Shown here one piece after another: positions 9,721-18,194 of a stretch of DNA of 45,760 nt (the first letter of the stretch is position 1; each line of letters starts with the position of its first letter). The notes under the pieces were generated by a model. That model was not told the DNA's origin. It saw only the letters and a list, made by a program, of their open reading frames with translations, and made no database searches. Both the position numbers and the translations under genes were made by a program. The stretch is from Mucilaginibacter phenanthrenivorans (GTDB lineage Bacteria; Bacteroidota; Bacteroidia; Sphingobacteriales; Sphingobacteriaceae): positions 1-45,760 of the forward strand of contig NZ_JAHVAP010000022.1 in NCBI RefSeq assembly GCF_024721155.1. The letters are read 5' to 3'.

Positions 9721-9772
9721 CCTGAATTTAATTTTATTATTTTTAAGACATTATTCGCTAAATAAATTCAGG
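9721..9772. repeat. 10-bp perfect inverted repeat upstream of the DUF5009-like gene
   Basis: cctgaattta at 9721-9730 pairs perfectly with taaattcagg at 9763-9772 across 32 nt of AT-rich DNA, ending 7 nt before the ATG at 9780 and starting 11 nt after the preceding stop. It may be a weak terminator, a leader hairpin that masks the ribosome site, or another gap-filling hairpin; the arms do not show a clear period. Confidence 0.4.
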
Positions 9773-9779
9773 TCCCGCA

Positions 9780-10883
9780 ATGTCAGCTAAACAATCTGTA
9801 ACCTTCACCCGTCTGCTCTCGCTCGACTTTCTTCGTGGATTGATCATGGTGCTGTTGGCAGTTGAATCAACCGGCATTTATGATTATTTGTATGAACATA
9901 CGCATGGTACGGGTTTTAATATATTCATAACGCAATTTACCCATCATCCCTGGCACGGTCTTCATTTTTGGGACTTAGTGCAGCCGGCGTTTATGTTTAT
10001 GGCCGGCGTTGCAATGGCTTTTTCGTTAAACAAGCAGTGGGCAAATGACGTTAGCTGGAACCAATCGTTTATAAAAACGCTGAAACGTTGCGGGTGGTTG
10101 TTTTTTTGGGGTGTGCTGGATTACGCTGTACGGCCCAAAGGGTTGTCGTTCGAATTGTGGGATGTGTTAACCCAGCTCTCATTTACTACATTGGTAGCAT
10201 TTCTTATTTTTAGGTGGAGCTCAATCGCGCAAATTGGCGTTTGTATAGGTTTGCTGTTGCTTACTGAAATTTTATACCGGTTTACGCATGTTCCCGGTTT
10301 TAATCAGCCGTTTACCGACCAGCATAATTTTGGTAATTATGTTGATTTACTGCTGATGGATAAGATTAACGCGGGTGGTTGGGTTGCCATTAATTGTATC
10401 CCCACAGCCGTTCACACCATCGCCGGGGCGCTGGCTGGTAAACTACTTTTGAGCGGCAGTAATAAAACAAGGAACCTGATTCTCTGGGGATTCGCATGCC
10501 TGCTTATTGGCTATGGATTAGATTATTTAAATATAACCCCGATTATTAAGCGCATAGCTACAACATCATTCACCATAGCCTCCTTAGGCTGGTGTCTTTG
10601 GTTTTTGGCGCTTAGCTATTGGTGGGTTGATGTGACCGGGCATCGAAAATATTTAACCTTTTTTACCATCGTTGGCATGAATTCGATTTTCATTTACCTG
10701 TTTTTTGAAATCATTGGCGCCAGGTGGTTTAATGCTTATATATCTAGTATCAGCAATGGTATTTTAGGCTGGTTTAATGCCGGCGAATTTTTAAAGGTTA
10801 TCATTGGGGCAATTTGTATTTTTGGATTAGAATGGTTGATTTGCTATTTTCTGTATCGCAAAAAGATCTTTTTTAAATTGTAA
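9780..10883 (+). CDS. DUF5009 / heparan-alpha-glucosaminide acetyltransferase-like membrane protein
   Basis: The 367-residue polytopic protein (about ten membrane helices) carries the family N-terminus RLLSLDFLRGLIMVLLAVES and, after a loop, FWDLVQPAFMFMAGVAMAFSL. This is the layout of DUF5009 and HGSNAT-like proteins, which are thought to transfer acetyl groups across the membrane to sugars. A second acyltransferase of a different (OafA-like) family lies at 38449. The substrate is not visible from the neighbourhood. The gene has its own short leader with an inverted repeat and is followed 62 nt later by a Spy-like gene on the same strand. Confidence 0.75.
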   Translation: MSAKQSVTFTRLLSLDFLRGLIMVLLAVESTGIYDYLYEHTHGTGFNIFITQFTHHPWHGLHFWDLVQPAFMFMAGVAMAFSLNKQWANDVSWNQSFIKTLKRCGWLFFWGVLDYAVRPKGLSFELWDVLTQLSFTTLVAFLIFRWSSIAQIGVCIGLLLLTEILYRFTHVPGFNQPFTDQHNFGNYVDLLLMDKINAGGWVAINCIPTAVHTIAGALAGKLLLSGSNKTRNLILWGFACLLIGYGLDYLNITPIIKRIATTSFTIASLGWCLWFLALSYWWVDVTGHRKYLTFFTIVGMNSIFIYLFFEIIGARWFNAYISSISNGILGWFNAGEFLKVIIGAICIFGLEWLICYFLYRKKIFFKL

Positions 10884-10945
10884 TTGAATATTTTTCATTT
10901 TGTTGAGCTGATAAATTGAGCAGCTATCAATCTAAATGTGCCGAT

Positions 10946-11452
10946 ATGAGGATTTTCCTGTTTATACTTTTGACTTTACTTTTATCTGCTAATGCCCACG
11001 CCCAACCGCCTGCGGACAGTGCCATCGTCAAAAAATCACCCTTAAAAACAATAACTGACGAAGAATATACTGCTTTATTAAACGGCAGTGATCTTTACCA
11101 CATGTCATTGGCTGCCGAGTTAAACCATTACCCATCGCCGGAGAAGGCGCTGAAATACAAAAAGGAAATAAGTTTAACCAAAGAACAGGAAGCCAAACTT
11201 AACCCGATTGTGAAGGAGCTGCACCGCAAGATCCTGGAAATGGGATTGATAGTCGTTCGTAACGAGCGCACTTTGGATAGTATTTTTAAATACAAAAACG
11301 TTGATAATGGCTCGTTGATATTTTATGCAAACCGTTACGGACTATACCAGGGCGAGCTCAGAAATGTTATTTTACAATCGTGCCTGGTTACAAAAAGTAT
11401 CCTTACTCCGGTACAGATTAAGAAAATTGAATCTTTAGAAAAACGTAATTGA
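10946..11452 (+). CDS. Exported protein with LTxxQ motifs (Spy/CpxP-like, tentative)
   Basis: The 168-residue protein has a clear signal peptide (MRIFLFILLTLLLSANAHAQ) and a helical mature part. Two LTxxQ-like motifs (LTKEQEAKLNPI and, near the C-terminus, LTPVQIKKIESL) recall the Spy/CpxP periplasmic chaperone family. I start it at ATG 10946; an upstream TTG at 10916 would add ten residues in front of the signal peptide. It is on the same strand as the membrane acyltransferase before it and may be cotranscribed. The Spy relation is inference from the motifs only. Confidence 0.55.
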   Translation: MRIFLFILLTLLLSANAHAQPPADSAIVKKSPLKTITDEEYTALLNGSDLYHMSLAAELNHYPSPEKALKYKKEISLTKEQEAKLNPIVKELHRKILEMGLIVVRNERTLDSIFKYKNVDNGSLIFYANRYGLYQGELRNVILQSCLVTKSILTPVQIKKIESLEKRN

Positions 11453-11479
11453 CGGAAATGCCATTTGATTTCCGTAATT
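11447..11479 (+). terminator. Hairpin overlapping a stop codon, possible terminator
   Basis: acggaaat (11452-11459) pairs with atttccgt (11468-11475) around an 8-nt loop, and flanking aatt on each side extends the stem with one bulged base. The stem overlaps the TGA of the Spy-like gene. No U-tract follows, so it may protect the 3' end more than terminate. Confidence 0.45.
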
Positions 11480-11601
11480 TAGCGCCCCCTAATTAAGTGT
11501 AAAAAACAATAGTGTGTTTTTAACACAAAATTGGTTTGAATTTGGTTATATAGAAGTACATCTCACTAATAATAAATTGCCATTAAAAACAAATTGATTT
11601 A

Positions 11602-12558
11602 ATGAAAATTACTTTTGATTTTGAGAAACCGCTTGCCGAACTGCAACAGCAGATTGAAAAGGTAAAACAGGTTGAAGATAAAAATAAGCTGGACATGTCG
11701 GCAACGGTAGCGGAACTTGAGGGTAAGCTTGAAGCTGCCAAGAAGGAGATCTACTCCAACCTGACCGGCTGGCAAAAGGTACAGATTTCGCGTCACCCTG
11801 AAAGGCCTTATTCTCTGCAATATCTTGAGCTGATGTGCGACGATTTTATTGAACTGCATGGCGACCGTACTGTTGGCGATGACAAGGCTATAATAGGTGG
11901 TTTTGGAACCATTGGCGGACAAACGGCGATGTTCATAGGTCACCAAAAGGGCCGCAACACCAAAGAACGCCAGATGCGCAACTTCGGTATGGCAAATCCC
12001 GAAGGTTACCGGAAGGCATTAAGGCTAATGAAGCTTGCTGAAAAATTTAATAAGCCTGTTATTACTTTGATTGATACCCCCGGAGCATTCCCCGGCCTTG
12101 AGGCAGAGGAGCGCGGACAAGGTGAGGCGATAGCCCGCAACCTGCTGGAGATGTCGATATTGAAAGTGCCCATTATTTGCGTTGTAATAGGTGAAGGCGC
12201 ATCAGGCGGAGCATTAGGTATTGGAATAGGCGACAGGGTGCTGATGCTTGATAATTCATGGTATTCGGTTATCTCTCCTGAAAATTGCTCAACCATTTTA
12301 TTTAAAACCTGGGAACAAAAGGAAAGGGCAGCAGAAATGCTGAAGCTAACCAGCACCGAGATGCTAAAAAATAAGCTGATCGATGGTGTGATAAAGGAAC
12401 CGCTTGGCGGGGCTCACCAGGATCCGGTTGCCATGGCTGCAATACTAAAAAAGCAGCTGTTAAAGGATCTGAAGGCATTAAAGGAACGTAATATTGATGA
12501 GCTGGTTACCGATAGGATTAACAAGTTCTGTAATATGGGCGTTGTGATAGAGGATTAA
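11602..12558 (+). CDS. accA: Acetyl-CoA carboxylase carboxyltransferase subunit alpha
   Basis: AccA pairs with AccD to move the carboxyl group from biotin on AccB to acetyl-CoA, giving malonyl-CoA for fatty-acid synthesis. The 318-residue length matches the family. Signature stretches are present: the N-terminal coiled region, RPYSLQYLELMCDDFIELHG, the crotonase-fold oxyanion segment GEGASGGALGIGIGDRVLML, and the E-x-CSTILFKTW region. It stands alone with its own strong terminator; accD is not in the window. A gap of 149 nt with no consensus -7 box precedes it. Confidence 0.97.
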   Translation: MKITFDFEKPLAELQQQIEKVKQVEDKNKLDMSATVAELEGKLEAAKKEIYSNLTGWQKVQISRHPERPYSLQYLELMCDDFIELHGDRTVGDDKAIIGGFGTIGGQTAMFIGHQKGRNTKERQMRNFGMANPEGYRKALRLMKLAEKFNKPVITLIDTPGAFPGLEAEERGQGEAIARNLLEMSILKVPIICVVIGEGASGGALGIGIGDRVLMLDNSWYSVISPENCSTILFKTWEQKERAAEMLKLTSTEMLKNKLIDGVIKEPLGGAHQDPVAMAAILKKQLLKDLKALKERNIDELVTDRINKFCNMGVVIED

Positions 12559-12570
12559 AAATATCATTAT

Positions 12571-12606
12571 AAACAGGAAAAGCGGCATTAGCCGCTTTTC
12601 CTGTTT
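12571..12606 (+). terminator. Strong hairpin terminator of accA
   Basis: A perfect 16-bp stem (aaacaggaaaagcggc, 12571-12586, with 12591-12606) closes a 4-nt loop. The A-rich and T-rich ends make it usable in both directions. It lies 12 nt after the accA stop. Confidence 0.9.
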
Positions 12607-12623
12607 ATAATTCTAACCCATTT

Positions 12624-12741
12624 GTCATTGCGAGGAGGAACGACGAAGCAATCTCGTCGCCAATTCATTTCCGTTTTGCAGGTTTTAAACTTTTCTGTTC
12701 GCCCTGCATAGTTACGAGGTTGCTTCGTTCCTCGCAATGAC
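12624..12741. repeat. Element A1: MITE-like inverted-repeat element
   Basis: The ends read gtcattgcgagg and its complement, with arms of about 30 bp ending in the shared core (gcgagga)acgaagcaa. The left arm has small insertions (gag, c) relative to copies A2 and A3. Length is 118 bp. It lies between the accA terminator and the convergent gene ending at 12762. No coding capacity; likely non-autonomous or a structural repeat. Confidence 0.85.
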
Positions 12742-12761
12742 AATGATTTTTAATTGTTTGA

Positions 12762-13418
12762 TTATTTCTTTTTAATCCAGTCATAATCCTTCCCATTCTC
12801 GTGTACCACAAACTTACTTACGGTACCATCGCCCCCTTTTACAAACTCAAGTGAGATCTCACCCAAATGAAAAAGAAATTTTGTATCAGTCACAGCATAT
12901 AATTCCATTTTACCCGGTAAGTTGGTTTTGGAATCAGCCATAAGCTTGCCATTTTCTACGGTGATGGTTATCATGTGCTGATCGTCCATTGCGTACACAC
13001 CCGGGTATTGTTTTAAAACGGATAGGTCGACAGCCGCAACGGCGGGCCATGAAAATTTGGTGTACACCGTGTTATCCAGAACCGATGAACGATCACTGCA
13101 GGCATCTGCGATAAGTTTTAACGATAGCTTGCCATCCTTGATCAGGAATTTATACTTTCCAATCACATCATTATTGCAATCGCTTTGGCCCTCTGTCTTT
13201 TTTAAGGTAAGGGTTGAGTCTGTGGTAGTAAAGGTCATGTTTTCAATACCTGCACCATTAGCAAAACGGGTGAGTTTTAAGGTGTCTTTGCCGAAGTCAA
13301 ATAACGTGGGCACATCTTCGTCTATTTTAAGGATGCCTTTCCATTTGGTATTGGCCAGCTGTGCGTGGGTGTTAACTGCGGTAAATAATATGATTACCAG
13401 GGTGATTATCTTCTTCAT
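12762..13418 (-). CDS. Exported protein of unknown function
   Basis: The 218-residue protein has a signal peptide (MKKIITLVIILFTAVNTHAQ) followed by an all-beta sequence opening with LANTKWKG, a pattern seen in lipocalin-like exported proteins of Bacteroidota that begin with L-GTW-like motifs. The second half (from about 125) repeats the theme (YPGVYAMDDQHMITITVENGKLMA), which resembles C-terminal beta domains found attached to serine hydrolases. No catalytic motif is seen. It is transcribed in the same direction as the AraC-type gene upstream (60 nt gap). I do not recognise a named family. Confidence 0.7.
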   Translation of the reverse strand: MKKIITLVIILFTAVNTHAQLANTKWKGILKIDEDVPTLFDFGKDTLKLTRFANGAGIENMTFTTTDSTLTLKKTEGQSDCNNDVIGKYKFLIKDGKLSLKLIADACSDRSSVLDNTVYTKFSWPAVAAVDLSVLKQYPGVYAMDDQHMITITVENGKLMADSKTNLPGKMELYAVTDTKFLFHLGEISLEFVKGGDGTVSKFVVHENGKDYDWIKKK

Positions 13419-13478
13419 AAATAGTGATTAAAAAATTTAGGCAATGATACCTGTTAATCGCATTGCAAAATACTCAAA

Positions 13479-14648
13479 TCATGTTTTGAGCATTATTTTA
13501 TCCCGGTTTTTATAAGCAGACAGGAATTGTTTTGGGGTAATTTGTTCCAGGTTTTTAAACGTACGCTGAAAGGTGGCAACCGAATTAAAGCCTGCTTCGA
13601 ATGCGATACCGGCAATGGTGATATGGCTATTCTCCGGCTGCAGCATCATTAGCTTTACCTCATTTATCCGGTATTCATTAACAAATTCGCTGAAGCCTTT
13701 CTTTAATTCCCGGTTTAAAACGGCGGAGATAATGCGGGATGGGATTTCAAGCCTTGTTGCCAGTTTATTTACGGTAAGTTCCGGATCAAGGTAAAGCTTA
13801 TCAATTTCCATCGCTTTTTTTACCAGGATAACATAATGCTGAATTTCTTCGGCAGGTAAGGTATCGGCATAAGTTTTATTGGCCTTTTGATCACTGATAT
13901 AAACCACGCGGGTATGCTGATAACCCTTAAGCCCTATCCAATAAGTAAAAATAACCAGTATGATCTCGATAGGTGAAAAATAAGCAATGCCTTCGATGTT
14001 AAATAACAGCGAACCAAAAATGGTAGCCGTCCATACTGTTGCAATCAACGTCATCGCAGTAAGCAATACTTTCGTCCATTTGCTGATTAAGGTTTGTTCT
14101 GTAATTGCTGATACGGTAATTCCCGGTGTTTCCGTTTCCCGTTTTTTAAATTGACGAATAGCAGCAAGCAGATAGATCCAGAAGACGACCACCATCAGAA
14201 CCTCAGCTATGGGTTGATATATGGCATCGATTTGCCCCGGGGTAACCTTCAATGAGAAGCTCCTTTTATAAAGAACGGCATAAGTAAGCAGGCAAATTCG
14301 AAATGCAGCATCAATTAAAACGGGCAGGTATGCTCTGAAAATTACTTTGCCGGGAATTTTACCCGGCGTGATAGTGGTTTGGATATAAAGATAAAGGCTT
14401 GGCCCTGCCGTAAAAACAACAGCATAAGGAAAAATAGCATCAAAGTAAGCCAGCCAGCCGAGGTTAAACCCCGAACTCCAGCAGAAGGTGCCAAAGCTAT
14501 CATAAACCAGCATCAGCATAAAAGCTGCCAGGAAATACTTGTTTTGCCGTTTGTCCTGCCATGGAAACAGCAGCATTACGCTCAAAATAAGGCCCTGCAA
14601 TGCGCCCAGAAGAACAATGATGTTAAACAGGTTGAAGTGAACGGTCAT
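13479..14648 (-). CDS. Membrane-anchored AraC-family transcriptional regulator
   Basis: The 389-residue protein has seven or so membrane helices in residues 1-~240 and a C-terminal AraC/XylS double helix-turn-helix (~285-385; VNKLATRLEIPSRIISAVLN and ITIAGIAFEAGFNSVATFQR, ending TPKQFLSAYK). This architecture, common in Bacteroidota, suggests a membrane sensor that acts on DNA directly. The likely target is its own region or the exported-protein gene 60 nt downstream, but this is inference. Confidence 0.9.
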   Translation of the reverse strand: MTVHFNLFNIIVLLGALQGLILSVMLLFPWQDKRQNKYFLAAFMLMLVYDSFGTFCWSSGFNLGWLAYFDAIFPYAVVFTAGPSLYLYIQTTITPGKIPGKVIFRAYLPVLIDAAFRICLLTYAVLYKRSFSLKVTPGQIDAIYQPIAEVLMVVVFWIYLLAAIRQFKKRETETPGITVSAITEQTLISKWTKVLLTAMTLIATVWTATIFGSLLFNIEGIAYFSPIEIILVIFTYWIGLKGYQHTRVVYISDQKANKTYADTLPAEEIQHYVILVKKAMEIDKLYLDPELTVNKLATRLEIPSRIISAVLNRELKKGFSEFVNEYRINEVKLMMLQPENSHITIAGIAFEAGFNSVATFQRTFKNLEQITPKQFLSAYKNRDKIMLKT

Positions 14649-14756
14649 ATTTAAGGCTTGCTGATCGGTATGACGGTGTTATAACTAAATAGTTTAACGG
14701 TTAAAAGCATAAAATGCGGCAATTTTAAGTAGTTCAATGTTTTTTTAAAAAAGGGT

Positions 14757-14786
14757 TTTGACTTCAAAAAAAACCTCCTATATTTG
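14757..14786 (+). promoter_or_regulatory. Bacteroidota-type promoter of tRNA-Gln
   Basis: A TTTG at 14757-14760 and a perfect TAnnTTTG box (tatatttg, 14779-14786) are separated by 18 nt, matching the -33/-7 promoter recognised by the Bacteroidota primary sigma factor. The tRNA starts 37 nt further on. Confidence 0.75.
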
Positions 14787-14823
14787 CATTCCTTTTTGGG
14801 ATGGATAACAAACCTAAGGAGAT

Positions 14824-14894
14824 TGCCTGATAGTATAATGGTAGTACGACGGTTTTTGGTACCGTTTGTCTAGGTTCGAATCCTGGTCGGGCAA
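14824..14894 (+). tRNA. tRNA-Gln (anticodon TTG)
   Basis: A full cloverleaf can be drawn. The acceptor stem is TGCCTGA with TCGGGCA (one G-U pair), the D arm carries GGTAGTA, and the anticodon stem ACGGT/ACCGT holds the loop TTTTGGT with anticodon TTG. The T arm is CTAGG-TTCGAAT-CCTGG. The U1-A72 pair is typical of glutamine tRNAs. CCA is not encoded, as expected for this phylum. Element B2 begins 7 nt after its 3' end. Confidence 0.95.
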
Positions 14895-14901
14895 CAGTGA
14901 T

Positions 14902-15036
14902 AATTCGGATTTCGGATGTTCAACTTCAGATTTACTCTGATTGAAATCGAAATCCGAATTGCTTTTTATAATAGCTGGTAATCAGGAAATTCGCTTTTCA
15001 AAACATCCGAAATCGAAAATCCGACATCCGACATCA
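14902..15036. repeat. Element B2: inverted-repeat element of 7-bp units forming the prs leader
   Basis: aattcggatttcg (14902-14914) pairs perfectly with 14948-14960, and gatttcggatgtt (14908-14920) pairs again with the distal arm at 15002-15014. The distal arm runs as heptamers: ccgaaat, cgaaaat, ccgacat, ccgacat. It shares its units with B1, begins 7 nt after the tRNA and ends about 4 nt before the prs start codon, so it makes up nearly the whole gap. Confidence 0.85.
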
Positions 15037-15040
15037 AAAC

Positions 15041-15985
15041 ATGCCATTACAGTTTAACCCGGTAAAATTATTTGCAGGCTCAGCCACACAGGCTTTGGCA
15101 GCAGACATCGCTGAATCGTATGGCCGTGAATTGGGTGAAGTTGATATTTCGCGTTTCAGCGATGGGGAGTTCCAGCCGCATTTTAATGAGTCTGTTCGTG
15201 GTTGCGATGTTTTTTTGATCCAGAGCACTAACCCACCCACAGATAACCTGATGGAACTTTTGATGATGATTGACGCGGCCCGCCGTGCATCGTCACACTA
15301 TGTTACTGCTGTTATTCCTTATTTTGGTTTAGCGCGCCAGGACAGGAAAGATAAGCCACGTGTTGCCATTGGTGCAAAGCTGGTTGCCAATTTATTGGTA
15401 GCCGCAGGCATTAACCGCATCATGACGATGGACCTGCACGCAGCGCAGATCCAGGGCTTTTTTGATATCCCGGTTGATCACCTGGATGCTTCTATAATTT
15501 TTGTGCCTTATATTAAGAGCCTGAAATTACAGAATTTAACTATTGCGTCGCCTGATATGGGCGGTTCATACAGGGCACGTACTTTTGCAAAGTTCTTTAA
15601 TGCCGAAGTGGTGATCTGCGATAAACGCCGTAAACGCGCCAACGAAATTGAATCGATGACGCTTATCGGTGATGTTACCGACCAGGATATTGTGCTGATT
15701 GATGATATTTGTGATACCGCCGGCACATTGGCAAAGGCGGCCGGCTTAATTATGGAGCGTGGTGCACGCAGCGTTCGCGCAGTTTGTACCCACCCGTTGT
15801 TATCAGGCAAAGCTTACGAAACGCTGGAAAACTCGGTATTAACTGAATTGATAGTAACGGATACTATTCCGCTTAAGCATCAAAGCAGCAAGATTAAGGT
15901 ATTAACCACTGCAAATTTGTTTGCAAGTGCTATAATGAATGTAAACGAACATGGCTCGATAAGCCAGTTGTTTAAAGTAGATTAA
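15041..15985 (+). CDS. prs: Ribose-phosphate pyrophosphokinase
   Basis: Prs makes PRPP from ribose 5-phosphate and ATP for purine, pyrimidine, His, Trp and NAD synthesis. The 314-residue protein shows the class I features: FSDGEF near the N-terminus, IPYFGLARQDRKDKPR (ATP-binding flexible loop), TMDLHAAQIQGFFDIPVDHL (catalytic His region) and the PRPP loop DDICDTAGTL. The length equals that of typical bacterial enzymes. Translation starts at ATG 15041, directly after the B2 repeat, with no visible Shine-Dalgarno. Confidence 0.97.
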   Translation: MPLQFNPVKLFAGSATQALAADIAESYGRELGEVDISRFSDGEFQPHFNESVRGCDVFLIQSTNPPTDNLMELLMMIDAARRASSHYVTAVIPYFGLARQDRKDKPRVAIGAKLVANLLVAAGINRIMTMDLHAAQIQGFFDIPVDHLDASIIFVPYIKSLKLQNLTIASPDMGGSYRARTFAKFFNAEVVICDKRRKRANEIESMTLIGDVTDQDIVLIDDICDTAGTLAKAAGLIMERGARSVRAVCTHPLLSGKAYETLENSVLTELIVTDTIPLKHQSSKIKVLTTANLFASAIMNVNEHGSISQLFKVD

Positions 15986-15988
15986 GAA

Positions 15989-16108
15989 GTTCATGGTTAA
16001 TAGATCATGGTTCATTGTAAATGAAGCCTGGTCTTTAATCGGAACATGAAGATAAAATAGAAGATGGATAAGTGTTCTGCTATGAACAATGAACCATCAA
16101 CTATGAAC
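15989..16108. repeat. Element E1: inverted-repeat element of 7-bp units between prs and rplY
   Basis: The left arm (15989-16018) and right arm (16083-16108) are inverted. The core atggttcattgt is perfectly complementary to acaatgaaccat. The right arm, read in reverse complement, is a heptamer series: gttcata, gttgatg, gttcatt. It starts 3 nt after the prs stop and ends 23 nt before the rplY start. Confidence 0.8.
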
Positions 16109-16131
16109 ATAAAAACAAATAAATAATAAAA

Positions 16132-16716
16132 ATGAAATCAATTGCTATTAGCGGTTCTCCAAGAGAGAACGTAGGGAAAAGAGACGCTAAAGAACTGCGT
16201 TACCAGAGTCTGGTGCCTGCAGTACTTTACGGTGGGCCAACCCAAACCCACTTTTCAGTGTCCGCAAGTGATTTGAAAGCCGTAGTTTATACGCCGGTTG
16301 TTCATTTCATCGACTTAGACATTGCCGGTAAAAAATCACAGGCGATCATTAAAGATCTTCAGTTCCATCCATTAACTGAGCAGATCATTCACGTAGATTT
16401 TTTACTTTTAGACGAGAAAAAACCGATCACTATCGAGATCCCTGTTAAATTAACCGGAACATCTCCAGGCGTTAAAGTTGGTGGTAAGCTTGTTCAGAAA
16501 TTAAGGAAACTGCGCATCAAAGCATTGCCGAAGGATCATTTGGACGCTATTGAAGTGAGCATCGAAACTTTGGAAGTTGGTAAATCAGTAAAAGTTAGCG
16601 ACATCAAACTTGAAAAGCTTGCTATTTTGAATGCCAAAGAAGATACCATAGTTTCTGTAACTACTTCACGTGCATTGCGCCAGGCTGAGCAGGAAGCTGC
16701 TTCAGGCAAAAAATAA
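16132..16716 (+). CDS. rplY: 50S ribosomal protein L25 / general stress protein Ctc
   Basis: The 194-residue protein is the long (TL5/Ctc) form: an N-terminal 5S-rRNA-binding beta barrel (~1-90, with ISGSPRENVGKRDAKELR and the VPAVLYGG motif) and a C-terminal beta domain (~95-185, with ITIEIPVKLTGTSPGVKVGG). It binds 5S rRNA in the large subunit. Prs-rplY-pth is a common bacterial gene order. A hairpin terminator follows, and the D3 repeat begins 5 nt after the stop. Confidence 0.96.
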   Translation: MKSIAISGSPRENVGKRDAKELRYQSLVPAVLYGGPTQTHFSVSASDLKAVVYTPVVHFIDLDIAGKKSQAIIKDLQFHPLTEQIIHVDFLLLDEKKPITIEIPVKLTGTSPGVKVGGKLVQKLRKLRIKALPKDHLDAIEVSIETLEVGKSVKVSDIKLEKLAILNAKEDTIVSVTTSRALRQAEQEAASGKK

Positions 16717-16721
16717 TAAGT

Positions 16722-16754
16722 GATTTCACCGATTATCGGTTGATTACACAGATT
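16722..16754. repeat. Element D3: half-site of the 20-bp-period repeat
   Basis: gatttcaccgatt (16722-16734) and gattacacagatt (16742-16754) repeat at exactly 20 bp. The units match those in D1 and D2, but here only one arm is present, directly in front of the rplY terminator. Confidence 0.7.
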
Positions 16755-16755
16755 A

Positions 16756-16790
16756 ACAGCGATGAGTTTAGGCTTATCGCTGTTTTTGTT
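16756..16790 (+). terminator. Rho-independent terminator of rplY
   Basis: An 11-bp stem with one G-U pair (acagcgatgag, 16756-16766, with cttatcgctgt, 16773-16783) closes a 6-nt loop and is followed by a T-rich run. Confidence 0.85.
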
Positions 16791-16849
16791 TAAAAATAAT
16801 ATCTTCGCTTTTAATTGGTGCAAGTCAATAATTCACAGTCTCGATCAAA

Positions 16850-16888
<39 letters not shown>

Positions 16889-16892
16889 TGAA

Positions 16893-17453
16893 ATGAAATA
16901 TCTAATAGTAGGTTTAGGAAATATAGGGCCTGAATATGCCGATACCAGGCATAATATAGGTTTTATGGTATTGGATGAATTGGCAAAGCAGGAAAATGCG
17001 AAGTTTTATAACATGCGCCTAGCTTACTATACCGAAGTTACGCACAAGGCCCGCACCCTGTACTTGATAAAACCAACTACATTTATGAACAATAGCGGTA
17101 AGGCCCTTAATCACTGGATGAAGGAGCTGAAGATCCCTATTGAAAATGTACTGGTGATTGTTGATGATATTGCCCTGCCTTTTGGCACACTGCGTTTAAA
17201 GCCCAAAGGCAGCGCTGCCGGGCATAATGGCCTGAAACATATTGAGGCCACTCTTGGTAATAATGAGTACGCCCGCCTGCGCTTTGGCGTAAGCGACAAT
17301 TTCCCCAAGGGCCGACAGGTTGATTATGTGCTGGACGGTTTTGACAAGGATGAAATTCCCGAACTGCCTGCGTTGATAGATCGTTGTATCGAAATAATAA
17401 AAAGCTTCGTTACAATTGGCACCGAACTTACCATGACCCGGTATAATAAGTGA
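16893..17453 (+). CDS. pth: Peptidyl-tRNA hydrolase
   Basis: Pth cleaves peptidyl-tRNA released by stalled ribosomes, recycling tRNA. The 186-residue protein starting at ATG 16893 (MKYLIVGLGNIGPEY) has the expected length and active-site residues: Asn10, His20 (in TRHNIGF), Asn66 (in TFMNNSGKA) and Asp91/92 (in VIVDDIALPFGTLRLK), plus GHNGLKHIE. An upstream in-frame ATG at 16815 would add 26 residues made of the heptamer array and is unlikely. The gene ends the tRNA-Gln/prs/rplY/pth cluster. Confidence 0.95.
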   Translation: MKYLIVGLGNIGPEYADTRHNIGFMVLDELAKQENAKFYNMRLAYYTEVTHKARTLYLIKPTTFMNNSGKALNHWMKELKIPIENVLVIVDDIALPFGTLRLKPKGSAAGHNGLKHIEATLGNNEYARLRFGVSDNFPKGRQVDYVLDGFDKDEIPELPALIDRCIEIIKSFVTIGTELTMTRYNK

Positions 17454-17617
17454 GTGGACAGTTGAATACCCAAACTGGCCTGAGATTAACTCCCTCGTCC
17501 TCCCAGCCTTCTTGAAAAATTTACAATTCAGTTTACAATTTTTTACAATTGTTTTGGTGCATTAGCAAATGGGCTGTATTAGCTTCGGACTAAGTTATTC
17601 ATTTTAAAAACCATTTT

Positions 17618-18040
17618 ATGCTTAAGCAACTACTGTCTTCCAACGCTATTTTTAAAAATTGGCTAATCCTTATCAGGATCATAACCGGCATCATCATAAC
17701 CAGGTATGGGTTTGAAATCTTTAACCATGACAAAATGCACGGAAATGTTGCATGGCTTACAGATATTCATTTACCTGCCCCGTTTTTTATGGCTCACCTT
17801 GGTAAGGCTACTGAGTTAATAGGTGGTGTTATGTTAATAGCAGGGTTATTTACCAGGTTGGTTGCAATTGCACTTGTTATTAATATGGCTGTAATTACAT
17901 TTTTTATGGAAAAAGGCGACGTTTGGGGCGACGGCCAGCTACCTTTTTTATTATTGCTACTTTTTTTGACCTTCTTTTTATGCGGCGCCGGTAAATGGAG
18001 TTTGGATTATTTGTTATTTGACAAAAAAAATAAAATTTAA
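17618..18040 (+). CDS. DoxX family membrane protein
   Basis: The 140-residue protein has four predicted membrane helices and the DoxX-type pattern of an R-I-G-I--YGFEIFNHDK first helix followed by MAHLGKATELIGGVMLIAGLFTR. DoxX-family proteins are found in quinone-linked or redox membrane complexes, but most members are uncharacterised. It is preceded by a 164-nt gap with three tttacaatt copies and no clear promoter. It appears monocistronic. Confidence 0.85.
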   Translation: MLKQLLSSNAIFKNWLILIRIITGIIITRYGFEIFNHDKMHGNVAWLTDIHLPAPFFMAHLGKATELIGGVMLIAGLFTRLVAIALVINMAVITFFMEKGDVWGDGQLPFLLLLLFLTFFLCGAGKWSLDYLLFDKKNKI

Positions 18041-18194
18041 GAACAAGCAATAAAAAGACGGAACAGAGCTTCACTTCGCCACCTTTGGCAAATACATTAG
18101 TTGCAGCCCTGGGCGGATTTGTTAAAAAGTGTTAAATCTATTTTTCCTGGTAACACATGCATAGCCTGCTGCGTCTATTGCGTTAACGTAATAT

